DNA of 10,500 nucleotides, taken from NCBI GenBank assembly GCA_030039615.1, contig JASHVF010000172.1, positions 1 through 10,500 of the forward strand, read 5' to 3'. Positions 1 through 6,775 of this stretch are shown one piece after another. The notes under the pieces were generated by a model. It was not told the DNA's origin, did no database searches, and was given only the letters and a program-made list of their open reading frames with translations. This DNA is from Gammaproteobacteria bacterium (lineage in GTDB: Bacteria; Pseudomonadota; Gammaproteobacteria; Steroidobacterales; Steroidobacteraceae). The translations under genes were made by a program, and so were the position numbers. Position 1 is the stretch's first letter; each line of letters begins with the position of its first letter.

Positions 1-41
1 GCATTGCAGGCGCGGCCAGGCCATCGCGGCGCCGCTGGCTC

Positions 42-2153
42 TCAGGCCTGTTGCACGCGCGCCAGGCGCGTCGCGCGGCTGGCGGGAGCGGCGCGCTCGC
101 CGGCCTGATCGATCAGCATCTCGCCGAACAGCTCGGCCGGCTGCGGCTCGCAGCCGTAATAGCCCTGCCACTGGTCGCAGCCGAGCGCGCGCACGCAGCG
201 CAGCTGCTCCTCGGTCTCGACGCCTTCGGCGACCACCAGCAGGCCCACGCTGTGGGCCAGCGAGATGATCGCGCGCACGATCGATTCGTCGGTGCGGCTG
301 GTGGCGAGGTCGCGCACGAAGCTGCGGTCGATCTTCAGCTTGTCGATCGGGAAGCGCCGCAGATAGCTCAAGCTCGAGTAGCCCGTGCCGAAGTCGTCGA
401 CCGCAACGGTGACGCCCATCTTGCGCAGCTGCTTGAGTACGCCTACCGATTCCTCGGGATTGGTCATGACCGCACTCTCGGTGAGCTCGATCTCGAGGCA
501 GCGCGCGTCGAGGTTCTCGGCGGCGAGCGCCGAGCGGATGACCTCGACGAGGTTCTGGTGGCGGAACTGCGTGGCCGAGAGATTGACCGCGAGGCGGATC
601 TGCGTGCCGTGGTCGAGCTGCCAGGCGGCAGCGCGGCGGCAGGCCTCGCGGATCACCCATTCACCGAGCGGGATCATGAGACCGCTCTCCTCGGCGAGCG
701 GAATGAAGGAGGACGGACCGATCACGCCGCGCAGCGGGTGCCGCCAGCGCAGCAGCGCCTCGGCGGTGGTGATGCGCCCGGTCTTGGCCGACATCACCGG
801 CTGGAACGACAGCTCGAACTCGCCGGCTGCCAGTCCGCGCCGCAGGTCGTTCTCGAGCGCGAGGCGCTCGTGCATCGAGTCGGTCATGCCGCGCTGGAAG
901 AACTGCACCTCGCCGCCGCGCTCCTTGGCGAGCGCCAGGGCGACCTCGGCGTGCGCCAGCAGATCGTCGACCCGGCGGCCGTCATCCGGCCATACGCTGA
1001 CGCCGATGCTCGGGCGCACGTTGACGTCCGCGCCGTTGATGGAGAAGGGCGCGTGCAGCTCGGTGAGGATGTTGCGCGTGATGGCTTGTGCGTCGACGCG
1101 GGCGGCCAGGCTGTCGATCAGCACTACGAACTCATCGCTCCCGAGCCGCGCCAGCAGGTCGCCAGGGCGCAGTACCGAGCCGACGCGCCGCGCCACCTCC
1201 GACAGCAGCCAGTCGCCGGCGCCATGGCCGAGAGAGTGATTCAGTGAGCTGAAGTGATCGAGGTCGAGCACCGCAACCGCGATGGCCCGCTCCGGCCGGC
1301 CGGTGTCGGCTACCGACTGGGCGAGCCGCTCCTTGAAGAGCAGCCAGTTGGGCAGGCCGGTGAGGGAGTCATGGGTGGCGAGGTACTGCAGGCGCGTGTG
1401 CACCTCGTCGAGCTCGCGCGCGCATTGCGCGGTGCGCTCGGCGAGGCGGCGCTCGTAGAAGACGGCGATGCGGGTGACGGCGAGCACGGCAAGTCCTCCG
1501 GCCCCGAGCGCTATGCCGAGGAGCTGGCGGCTGGCGCCGGGACCCTGGCCGAAGCTGCTGAAGTCGAAGGCGGCCCCCTGCCAGGCGCCGACCGGCATGA
1601 GGAGCAGCGCCGCGGCACCGAGGAGAGCGGCGGCCGCCTTGGCCGCGAGTCCGGTCCAGGAGGGCCTGGCACCGACCCGGTAGCGCAGCCAGAACGCGCT
1701 GGTGAAGGCGGCAAAGGCCATTGCCAGGGAAAGGACCAGGGCGCGCACGATGCCCCCGGCAGGACGCGCCGGGCCGAGCGCGGCGACCGTGGTCCAGTAC
1801 GTCGCCGAGATCCCTGCCGCGGCCGCCGTGCTCCCGGCCAGAATTCTCGAGGTGCTTGGCTCGCTCCCTGCGAACACCGCGAGCATTCCCATGAGGTCGA
1901 GCACGGCGACCGCGAACGCTGCGAAAAGTATGGTGAGGTCCGTATCGGCCCAGCTGTGGGTGCCGAGGGCCAGCAGGCCCACCAGGTCGAGGCACCACAG
2001 CCCCGCACCGAGCGCGAGTGCGCCGGACACAGTCCGACACAGCACGCGCCGGCGCGAAGAGGCCGACAGGCGTGTGGTCACATCCAGTGTGGTATGGGAA
2101 GCAGCCAGGGCGATCACTGCCGCTAGCATTGCGAGCCACCCGTCAACCGTCAC
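42..2153 (-). CDS. Membrane-anchored GGDEF-EAL c-di-GMP phosphodiesterase with degenerate MHYT-like sensor
   Basis: This 703-residue protein probably turns over the second messenger cyclic di-GMP at the inner membrane. Residues about 1-235 form some six or seven hydrophobic segments laid out like an MHYT sensor, but the expected Met-His motifs are replaced (LD at 55-56, TY at 118-119, MP at 186-187). A GGDEF domain spans about 253-420. Its signature reads GSDEF at 338-342, the usual FK is FS at 301-302 and the usual ND is NH at 305-306; an RxxD inhibitory site (RPGD, 329-332) is kept. The EAL domain (about 430-680) keeps the residues needed for hydrolysis: E465 in EALLRW, N524, E556, D586-D587, K607, E643 and Q663. 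I infer phosphodiesterase activity with a weak, absent or regulatory GGDEF. The GTG start is the most upstream possible, since an in-frame TGA lies 24 nt before it; a GGACGG sits 8 nt upstream. ATG codon 9 is an alternative. It lies 176 nt downstream of the response regulator on the same strand. Confidence 0.93.
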   Translation of the reverse strand: MTVDGWLAMLAAVIALAASHTTLDVTTRLSASSRRRVLCRTVSGALALGAGLWCLDLVGLLALGTHSWADTDLTILFAAFAVAVLDLMGMLAVFAGSEPSTSRILAGSTAAAAGISATYWTTVAALGPARPAGGIVRALVLSLAMAFAAFTSAFWLRYRVGARPSWTGLAAKAAAALLGAAALLLMPVGAWQGAAFDFSSFGQGPGASRQLLGIALGAGGLAVLAVTRIAVFYERRLAERTAQCARELDEVHTRLQYLATHDSLTGLPNWLLFKERLAQSVADTGRPERAIAVAVLDLDHFSSLNHSLGHGAGDWLLSEVARRVGSVLRPGDLLARLGSDEFVVLIDSLAARVDAQAITRNILTELHAPFSINGADVNVRPSIGVSVWPDDGRRVDDLLAHAEVALALAKERGGEVQFFQRGMTDSMHERLALENDLRRGLAAGEFELSFQPVMSAKTGRITTAEALLRWRHPLRGVIGPSSFIPLAEESGLMIPLGEWVIREACRRAAAWQLDHGTQIRLAVNLSATQFRHQNLVEVIRSALAAENLDARCLEIELTESAVMTNPEESVGVLKQLRKMGVTVAVDDFGTGYSSLSYLRRFPIDKLKIDRSFVRDLATSRTDESIVRAIISLAHSVGLLVVAEGVETEEQLRCVRALGCDQWQGYYGCEPQPAELFGEMLIDQAGERAAPASRATRLARVQQA

Positions 2154-2235
2154 GCCGATTACCGTCCGTGGTTGTCAACGCCTTCCATGGGCGCGCAAGG
2201 TACCGGCGCCTCCGCAGCCTGGAAATTGCAGAGAC

Positions 2236-2254
2236 TGGGTAAAAACCCCTAGGG
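2236..2254. promoter_or_regulatory. Candidate operator: GGGTAAAAACCC and CCCTAGGG repeats upstream of the GGDEF-EAL gene
   Basis: Two touching dyad elements lie in the 176-nt gap: GGGT-AAAA-ACCC (2237-2248) and the perfect palindrome CCCTAGGG (2247-2254). They sit about 84-101 nt upstream of the GGDEF-EAL start, a normal place for an activator or repressor site. Read on the minus strand the element contains AGGGGTTTTTACCC, which resembles AGGGGTTACCCC at the kinase start. Half-sites of the type TACYYMT are known for NarL, the founder of the regulator family encoded next door; here the best half-sites match 6 of 7. I could not assign a convincing -10 box. A perfect TTGACA (minus strand, 2178-2173) occurs nearer the gene but has no good partner at normal spacing. 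Confidence 0.4.
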
Positions 2255-2287
2255 AGATTCTGTACGGGTGATTCCCATGGTGCAGTT

Positions 2288-2299
2288 CCCCGCGCGGGG
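2288..2299. repeat. 12-bp perfect palindrome CCCCGCGCGGGG after the response regulator gene
   Basis: This GC-only palindrome lies 31 nt past the stop codon of the response regulator. It could fold as a four-pair stem with a GCGC loop, but no T run follows on the minus strand. It is therefore a poor intrinsic terminator, and read-through into the GGDEF-EAL gene is possible. It may be chance in DNA this rich in G and C. Confidence 0.25.
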
Positions 2300-2329
2300 C
2301 CTGCCAGCGCAAATCTGCATGGCGCTATC

Positions 2330-3001
2330 TCAGATTTCGATGATCCTGTTGCGCACCGCGTACCTGACCAGGTCCGAGAGCGATGCGAACTGCATTTTGC
2401 GCATTATGTTGCTTCGATGGGTCTCGGCCGTCTTGACGCTGATGCCGAGCTGGCGCGCCACGTCCTTGTTGCTGGCGCCTTCGGCCAGCAGCTGCACGAT
2501 CTCGCGCTCGCGCGCCGAGAGCGTCTGCCCGGTGTCGGCGCTCTCGCCCTCGGCGGCCGCGTTGCCGCGCAGATAGCCCTCGAGCACCAGCCGCGCCACC
2601 TTCGAAGTGAAGAAGGTCTGGCCCTCGAGCAGCGCTTCCACGGCGCGCACCAGGGTGAGGCCCGCGTCCGACTTGAGCACATAGCCGCGCGCGCCGGCGC
2701 TCAGCACCTCGCGCACCAGCTGCTCGGACTCGTGCGCGGTCAGGATCAGGATACAGGTCGAGGGGCGGGCGCTGAGGATGCGGCGCGTGGCATCGAGACC
2801 GTTGAGCTCGGGCATGCTGAGATCGAGGATGGCGACGTCGGGCTTGTGCATCTCGACGAGGCGCACCGCCTCGCGGCCGTTGTCGGCCTGCGCCACCACG
2901 GTCCAGCCGTCGACGTCGGCGAGCGTCGCCAGGACTCCGCGCCGCACCATCTCGTGATCGTCGGCGATGACGATGCGGGCGGTGCGCCCGCGCTCAGGCA
3001 C
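2330..3001 (-). CDS. NarL/FixJ-family two-component response regulator
   Basis: This 223-residue cytoplasmic transcription factor is the likely partner of the kinase encoded just upstream. Its receiver domain (about 8-125) has the acidic pair D14-D15, the phospho-acceptor D60 (ILDLSMPELNG), T88 and K110, so it should be phosphorylatable. A LuxR-type helix-turn-helix follows at about 160-220, with LSAREREIVQLLAEG and the recognition region SVKTAETHRSNIMRKM. The length is normal for the family. The start is GTG with GAGG 6 nt upstream, and the first 8 nt overlap the kinase stop region (GTGCCTGA), which suggests translational coupling. Its targets are not known. The inverted repeats at 2236-2254 and 6012-6026 are candidates, which would make it self-regulating and also a regulator of the neighbouring c-di-GMP gene. 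That is inference. Confidence 0.96.
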   Translation of the reverse strand: MPERGRTARIVIADDHEMVRRGVLATLADVDGWTVVAQADNGREAVRLVEMHKPDVAILDLSMPELNGLDATRRILSARPSTCILILTAHESEQLVREVLSAGARGYVLKSDAGLTLVRAVEALLEGQTFFTSKVARLVLEGYLRGNAAAEGESADTGQTLSAREREIVQLLAEGASNKDVARQLGISVKTAETHRSNIMRKMQFASLSDLVRYAVRNRIIEI

Positions 3002-6000
3002 TGCGCGCCTCGGAGAGCGGTGGCAGCGGTACTACGGCGCGAATGCGCGTGCCGGCGGCGCCCGCGGATTCGACCGTGAAGGTGCCGCCCACCTGGCGGA
3101 TGCGCTCGCGCATGCCGGCGAGTCCGACTCCGAGGGTCGGCACCGCAGGGCCGCGCAGCGGGTCGCGCCGGGCGATGCCGCGTCCGGCGTCCTCCACCTC
3201 GAGGCTGACGCCGTGTGCCAGCACCCCGAGGCGCAGCGCCACCCAGGGACTCGCCGAATGGCGCTGCACGTTGGTGAGCGCCTCCTGCGCCACGCGGAAC
3301 AGCGTCAGTTCGTTGGCCTGCGACAGGCGCGGCATCGAGTCGGGCAGCTCGAGGCGCACCTCGATGCCGCTGCGGTCGCGCAGGCCGTCGGCCAGCCAGC
3401 GCAGCGCGCTCACCAGACCAAGCTCATCGAGCAGCGGCGGGTGCAGCAGGTAGGAGGCGGTGCGGATCTCGGTGGAGCACTGGCGCGCGAGCCGCACGGC
3501 GTTCTCGAGCAGCTCGCGGGGTTTCGCGGCCAGCGATTTGGTGGCCTCCGAGAGCCGCGCCAGGTCGAGCTCGAGCGCCGCGAGCGTCTGGCCGGTGGAG
3601 TCGTGCAGCTCGCGGCCGATGCGCCGGCGCTCCTCGTTCTGGATGCGCGTCAGCTCCCCGGCCAGCACCTGCAGGTCCGCCAGCACCTGCTCGCGCTCGA
3701 AGTCGAGCAGCACCTGCGCGACCTGGTCGGCGACGCCGCCGACGAAGTTCGCCTCGTCCGGGTACCAGCGGCGCGCACCCTCGAGCTGCGACACCGACAC
3801 GACGCCCGCAAGCTCGCCGGCGCGCCAGACGGCGGCGGCCAGGATCGCGCGCGAGCTGGCCATCGGCTGCGTGGCGTCGGTGAAGCCGCGCAGCCGCGCG
3901 TCGCTTTGCACGTCGCTGCTCTGGAACACGCGCTCGGTCCGCAGCATGGCGATGTACTGCGACAGACCGCTCATCGGAAAGCGCGGCAGCTCGTCGTGGC
4001 GGGCGCCGCCGCGCTCGTACATCGCCGCCGCACAGAGTGTCGCGCCGTGGTCTTCGAGCATCCAGATCGCGGCCCGGTCGGTGCCGAGCACCTGGGCGGT
4101 ATCGGCGCAGATACCTTCGAGCGCCGCAGTGGTGCCGCTCCAACCGGTGCCGCTGTTGCGGCTGGCGACGCGCAGCAGCGCGTCCGACTGGCGCTGCATG
4201 CGCACGATGCGCGCCCCTTCCGCCTCCTCCTGCTGCTTGCGTGCGGTGATGTCGTGCATCAGGGTCTGCACCGCCGCCGCACCCTCGTACTCGATGCGCA
4301 CGCCCTGGACCTCGACCCAGATAAGGCTGCCGTCGAGGCGGCGGATGCGCGCCTCGCGCGGCTCGGCGCGCTGGCCGCTCTCGATGACCCGTCGGGTGCG
4401 CGCCGCCAGCAGCTCGCGGTCCGGCTCGAGCACGAAGGACAGCACCGAGATGCCGCTCAACATGTCGTCGGGCCGCGCGCCGATCAGCGCGCGCGCCGCG
4501 GCGTTGCCGAACAGCACTTCGTTGCCCCGGTGCACGAATACCGCCTCGGGCATCGCGTCGACCAGCGCCCGATAGCGCGCTTCGCTCTCGCGGCGCTGCT
4601 GCTCGGCGCGCTTGGCCTCGGTCAGGTCGTGCACCACGGCAAGCGTCAGGCTGATTCTGCCTTCCTTGAGGATGCTGAGGTCTACCTCGGCGGGGAAGGT
4701 CGTGCCGTCGAGTCGGCGGTGCAGCCATTCGAAGCTCGCGTTGCCGTCACGCATGGCCTGATCGATGCGCTCGCGCCGCGCGAGCGCCGAGGACTGCCCG
4801 TCGGGCTGCTCGGGCGGGGAGATGCGGTCGGGGGTGAGCGCACGCATGGTCTCCTGATCCGGGATCCCGAACATGCGCATCGCCGTCTCGTTCGCCGCTA
4901 TGAAGCGGTCGCCCTCGCCGAGGAACACGCTGAAGGCGGTGTTGTTGAACAGCGTGCGGTAGTGCACCTCGCGATTGCGCAGGGCGCGCAGCGAGTGGCT
5001 CAGCAGAAAGGTCATGGCGAGCACCAGCGCCGAGAACGCGCCGGTCACCACCAGCGTGGTGACGGTGCGCTCGTGCCACGCGGCCAGCACCAGATCGAGC
5101 GGCCGGGCCGTCACCACCAGGCTCGGGTACTGCCGCAGGTGCGCGAAGCCATAGACCACCGTGCCGCCGAACACGGACGAAGTGCCTTCGATCGTGCCCG
5201 AGTCCCAGCCGCTCGCGAGGTAATGCTTGGCTTCCTGGAAGCTCTCGGAGTTGGCGTAGTTGCGCCCGACGATGTCGTGCCCGGGCTTGTCCTCCATCGC
5301 CGCGAGCAGCGTGCCGTCCATGCGCACCAGGAAGATGATGCCGCCGGGCCCGCCGAGCTGCGTCCGCAGCGAATCGAAGGCGCGGAAATCGAACAGCGCC
5401 CCGGCCCACAGGTCCGGATGCGAAGGCATGGCGACGCGGCGCGCGATCGGCACCAGCATGTTGTCGCGCGCCGCGGACGGCGGACGGTCGGGGTCCGGGA
5501 ACGGCGCGCCGACCCACACGTCGGAGCCTTCGGAGTCGGGCGAGTCGAGCGCGGTGAACCACGCCGGCGGGCTCCGACTCACGTCGTAGCCGCCGGCACG
5601 GCCGGCGCGCGCGAAGCGCGAAGCATCCGCCACGAACACCGAGCGCACGTACTGCCCTCCGGTCATCGCCTGGCCGAGCGCCGGGAACAGGTCACGCTCG
5701 GACACCGCGCCGAGGCCTCCGGCGGCCTCGATCTCGTCGGCGCGTGTGATCGCGGCGCCGACGCCGTCGCTGATCATCGCGAAGGCGCTTTGCTCGAGCG
5801 CGACGGCGACCGCGCGCAGGCGATTGCTCTCGGAAGTGACGGTCTCCTCGCGGTCAGTGCGGATGCGCTGCGCGGAGTAGGCCCAGCCGGTCGCGAGCAC
5901 CAGCGCCGCGTAGAGCAGCAGCGTCCAACTGAGACTTGACGGGAGTAAAAGCGAGGCCTCGCCGGGGCTGGGTCCGGCGCGCGGTTTCGGGGGGACTTCT

Positions 6001-6032
6001 TGTTCCCCGGACAGGGGTAACCCCTGATCCAT
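2994..6032 (-). CDS. Membrane hybrid-sensor histidine kinase, Cache-PAS-PAS-GAF-HisKA_3-HATPase
   Basis: This 1012-residue inner-membrane sensor kinase should phosphorylate the regulator encoded directly after it. A Pro-rich N-tail (1-32) leads to membrane segment 1 (about 34-52). A periplasmic double-Cache-like domain (about 55-318, ending in the typical YPSLVVTARPLDLVLAAW) precedes membrane segment 2 (about 324-345). Two PAS domains (about 353-475 and 485-600) and a GAF domain (about 615-778) follow. The catalytic core has a HisKA_3 box with H810 (RRRIGRELHDSTGQ), the HPPLLDELGL motif at 864-873, N921 (ALTNVQRHS), G1 box DAGRGI (948-953) and G2 box GVGLAGM (968-974). All kinase residues look intact. 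The ligand is unknown; Cache domains usually bind small metabolites such as amino or organic acids. The ATG start is fixed by an in-frame TGA immediately before it, although no good ribosome binding site is visible and the next in-frame ATG or GTG falls inside membrane segment 1. Confidence 0.95.
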   Translation of the reverse strand: MDQGLPLSGEQEVPPKPRAGPSPGEASLLLPSSLSWTLLLYAALVLATGWAYSAQRIRTDREETVTSESNRLRAVAVALEQSAFAMISDGVGAAITRADEIEAAGGLGAVSERDLFPALGQAMTGGQYVRSVFVADASRFARAGRAGGYDVSRSPPAWFTALDSPDSEGSDVWVGAPFPDPDRPPSAARDNMLVPIARRVAMPSHPDLWAGALFDFRAFDSLRTQLGGPGGIIFLVRMDGTLLAAMEDKPGHDIVGRNYANSESFQEAKHYLASGWDSGTIEGTSSVFGGTVVYGFAHLRQYPSLVVTARPLDLVLAAWHERTVTTLVVTGAFSALVLAMTFLLSHSLRALRNREVHYRTLFNNTAFSVFLGEGDRFIAANETAMRMFGIPDQETMRALTPDRISPPEQPDGQSSALARRERIDQAMRDGNASFEWLHRRLDGTTFPAEVDLSILKEGRISLTLAVVHDLTEAKRAEQQRRESEARYRALVDAMPEAVFVHRGNEVLFGNAAARALIGARPDDMLSGISVLSFVLEPDRELLAARTRRVIESGQRAEPREARIRRLDGSLIWVEVQGVRIEYEGAAAVQTLMHDITARKQQEEAEGARIVRMQRQSDALLRVASRNSGTGWSGTTAALEGICADTAQVLGTDRAAIWMLEDHGATLCAAAMYERGGARHDELPRFPMSGLSQYIAMLRTERVFQSSDVQSDARLRGFTDATQPMASSRAILAAAVWRAGELAGVVSVSQLEGARRWYPDEANFVGGVADQVAQVLLDFEREQVLADLQVLAGELTRIQNEERRRIGRELHDSTGQTLAALELDLARLSEATKSLAAKPRELLENAVRLARQCSTEIRTASYLLHPPLLDELGLVSALRWLADGLRDRSGIEVRLELPDSMPRLSQANELTLFRVAQEALTNVQRHSASPWVALRLGVLAHGVSLEVEDAGRGIARRDPLRGPAVPTLGVGLAGMRERIRQVGGTFTVESAGAAGTRIRAVVPLPPLSEARSA
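3008..3011 (-). promoter_or_regulatory. Ribosome binding site of the response regulator, inside the kinase gene
   Basis: GAGG on the minus strand, 6 nt before the GTG start at 3001. It lies within the last codons of the kinase gene and supports the GTG start and translation coupled to the kinase. Confidence 0.6.
6012..6026. promoter_or_regulatory. 15-bp perfect inverted repeat CAGGGGT-A-ACCCCTG at the kinase start
   Basis: Two exact 7-bp arms flank one central base. The repeat covers codons 3-7 of the kinase, 6 nt inside its ATG. One half-site read on the minus strand is TACCCCT, a full match to the NarL heptamer TACYYMT, although the arrangement is not the classical NarL 7-2-7 layout. A further GGGGA...TCCCC pair follows inside the gene (about 5992-6009). 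The position near the 5' end of the kinase-regulator operon suits autoregulation, probably repression if the promoter lies just upstream. A weak candidate promoter on the minus strand is TTGGCG, 17 nt, TAACTA in 6033-6075. Function is inferred from symmetry and place only. Confidence 0.45.
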
Positions 6033-6205
6033 TCACTGGCCGTAGTAGTTATTCTGGTCGTCAGTTTGCGCCAAAGCGCGGCCGGAGGCCATGCCCCCGT
6101 CCGTCAACGGCGAGCATTCTGGCCCGTTGTGCGGGCAGTCCGGCGGAACAGACTGCGTCAAAATACTGTCCAAGCGGGCGTATGATGGCGGGCGGAGGTT
6201 AAGTA
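6033..6205. promoter_or_regulatory. Divergent intergenic promoter region between kinase and exported-protein genes
   Basis: These 173 nt separate the minus-strand kinase operon from the plus-strand pair. For the plus strand, TATGAT (6181-6186) is a good -10 match, but the -35 region (around 6158) is poor. GGAGG (6194-6198) is a strong ribosome binding site 7 nt before the ATG at 6206. For the minus strand only a weak TTGGCG/TAACTA pair is visible. I see no small gene or RNA in the gap. Confidence 0.5.
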
Positions 6206-6775
6206 ATGAGGATCGTGAGTCCGAAGGCGGCTGCTCACGGGGCGGCGGCTCTCTGCACCCTGCTCGTATCCGGGCTCGCAGTGGCGGCGGACGCGCCGCC
6301 GGCTTCCGCGCAGGCGGCCTCCGCGGTATGGACGCCCAAGGAGCTCTATTTCCAGTACCAGGGCTTCACCACGCACTACTCCTGCGACGGGCTGGAGGAC
6401 AAGATGAGGCACGCCGTCAAGGAGCTCGGCGCACGCGGCGACTTCGAGGTGCATGCCGCGGGGTGCTCCGCGCCGTACGGCAAGCCGGATCCGTTCCCGG
6501 CGGTGCGTATCAGGATGAGCGTGCTGCAGCCGGCGCCGGCCGGCGCCGCGGTCAGCGAGGTCGTGCCGACCCACTGGCGGCGCGTCGATCTGCACCTCGA
6601 CAAGGATCCCGTGTGGGAGGCCGGCGATTGCGAGCTGCTGGAGCAGATCAAGCAAAAGCTGCTGCCGCTGTTCGCGACGCGCAACGTCGACTTCGTGTCC
6701 AACTGCGTTCCGCACCAGCTCTATCTCGGTACCCGCCTCTCGGCGGATCTGCTCGTCCCCGATAAGCAGGGATGA
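6206..6775 (+). CDS. Exported conserved hypothetical protein with four cysteines
   Basis: I do not recognise a named family. The 189-residue product begins with a typical Sec signal peptide: a basic MRIVSPK start, a hydrophobic stretch at about 8-26 and likely cleavage near A27-D29. The mature part of about 160 residues should be periplasmic. It has four cysteines (C60, C87, C142, C167), an even number that would suit two disulfide bonds. Notable runs are VWTPKELYFQYQGFTTHYSC (41-60), DCELLEQIKQKLLPLF (141-156) and TRNVDFVSNCVPHQL (158-172). It has no transmembrane helix after the signal, no lipobox and no obvious catalytic motif. The ATG start is supported by GGAGG 7 nt upstream. The stop overlaps the next gene's start (ATGA), so it is probably co-translated with the MFS transporter and may share its substrate or stress response. 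I have the impression that similar proteins exist in other proteobacteria, but I cannot confirm this here. Confidence 0.88.
   Translation: MRIVSPKAAAHGAAALCTLLVSGLAVAADAPPASAQAASAVWTPKELYFQYQGFTTHYSCDGLEDKMRHAVKELGARGDFEVHAAGCSAPYGKPDPFPAVRIRMSVLQPAPAGAAVSEVVPTHWRRVDLHLDKDPVWEAGDCELLEQIKQKLLPLFATRNVDFVSNCVPHQLYLGTRLSADLLVPDKQG

Noticed and set aside
1..41. A possible terminator after the GGDEF-EAL gene
   Set aside because: There is only a weak GCCAG...CTGGC pair and no T run on the minus strand, so there is not enough to call it.
51..1247. A 398-codon plus-strand frame opposite the GGDEF-EAL gene
   Set aside because: It is antisense to a gene with clear GGDEF and EAL motifs; its composition is low-complexity and no ribosome binding site is seen.
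2173..2178. A perfect TTGACA (minus strand) as -35 box for the GGDEF-EAL gene
   Set aside because: At 17-nt spacing the -10 position reads GCGTGA and falls on the start codon. No usable -10 is present, so I do not call a promoter from it.
2967..5939. A 990-codon open frame on the plus strand, antisense to almost the whole kinase gene
   Set aside because: Its translation is rich in Arg, His, Ala and Leu with no domain, and it mirrors a kinase with intact motifs. Such long antisense frames are expected in GC-rich genes that rarely use codons giving stops on the other strand.
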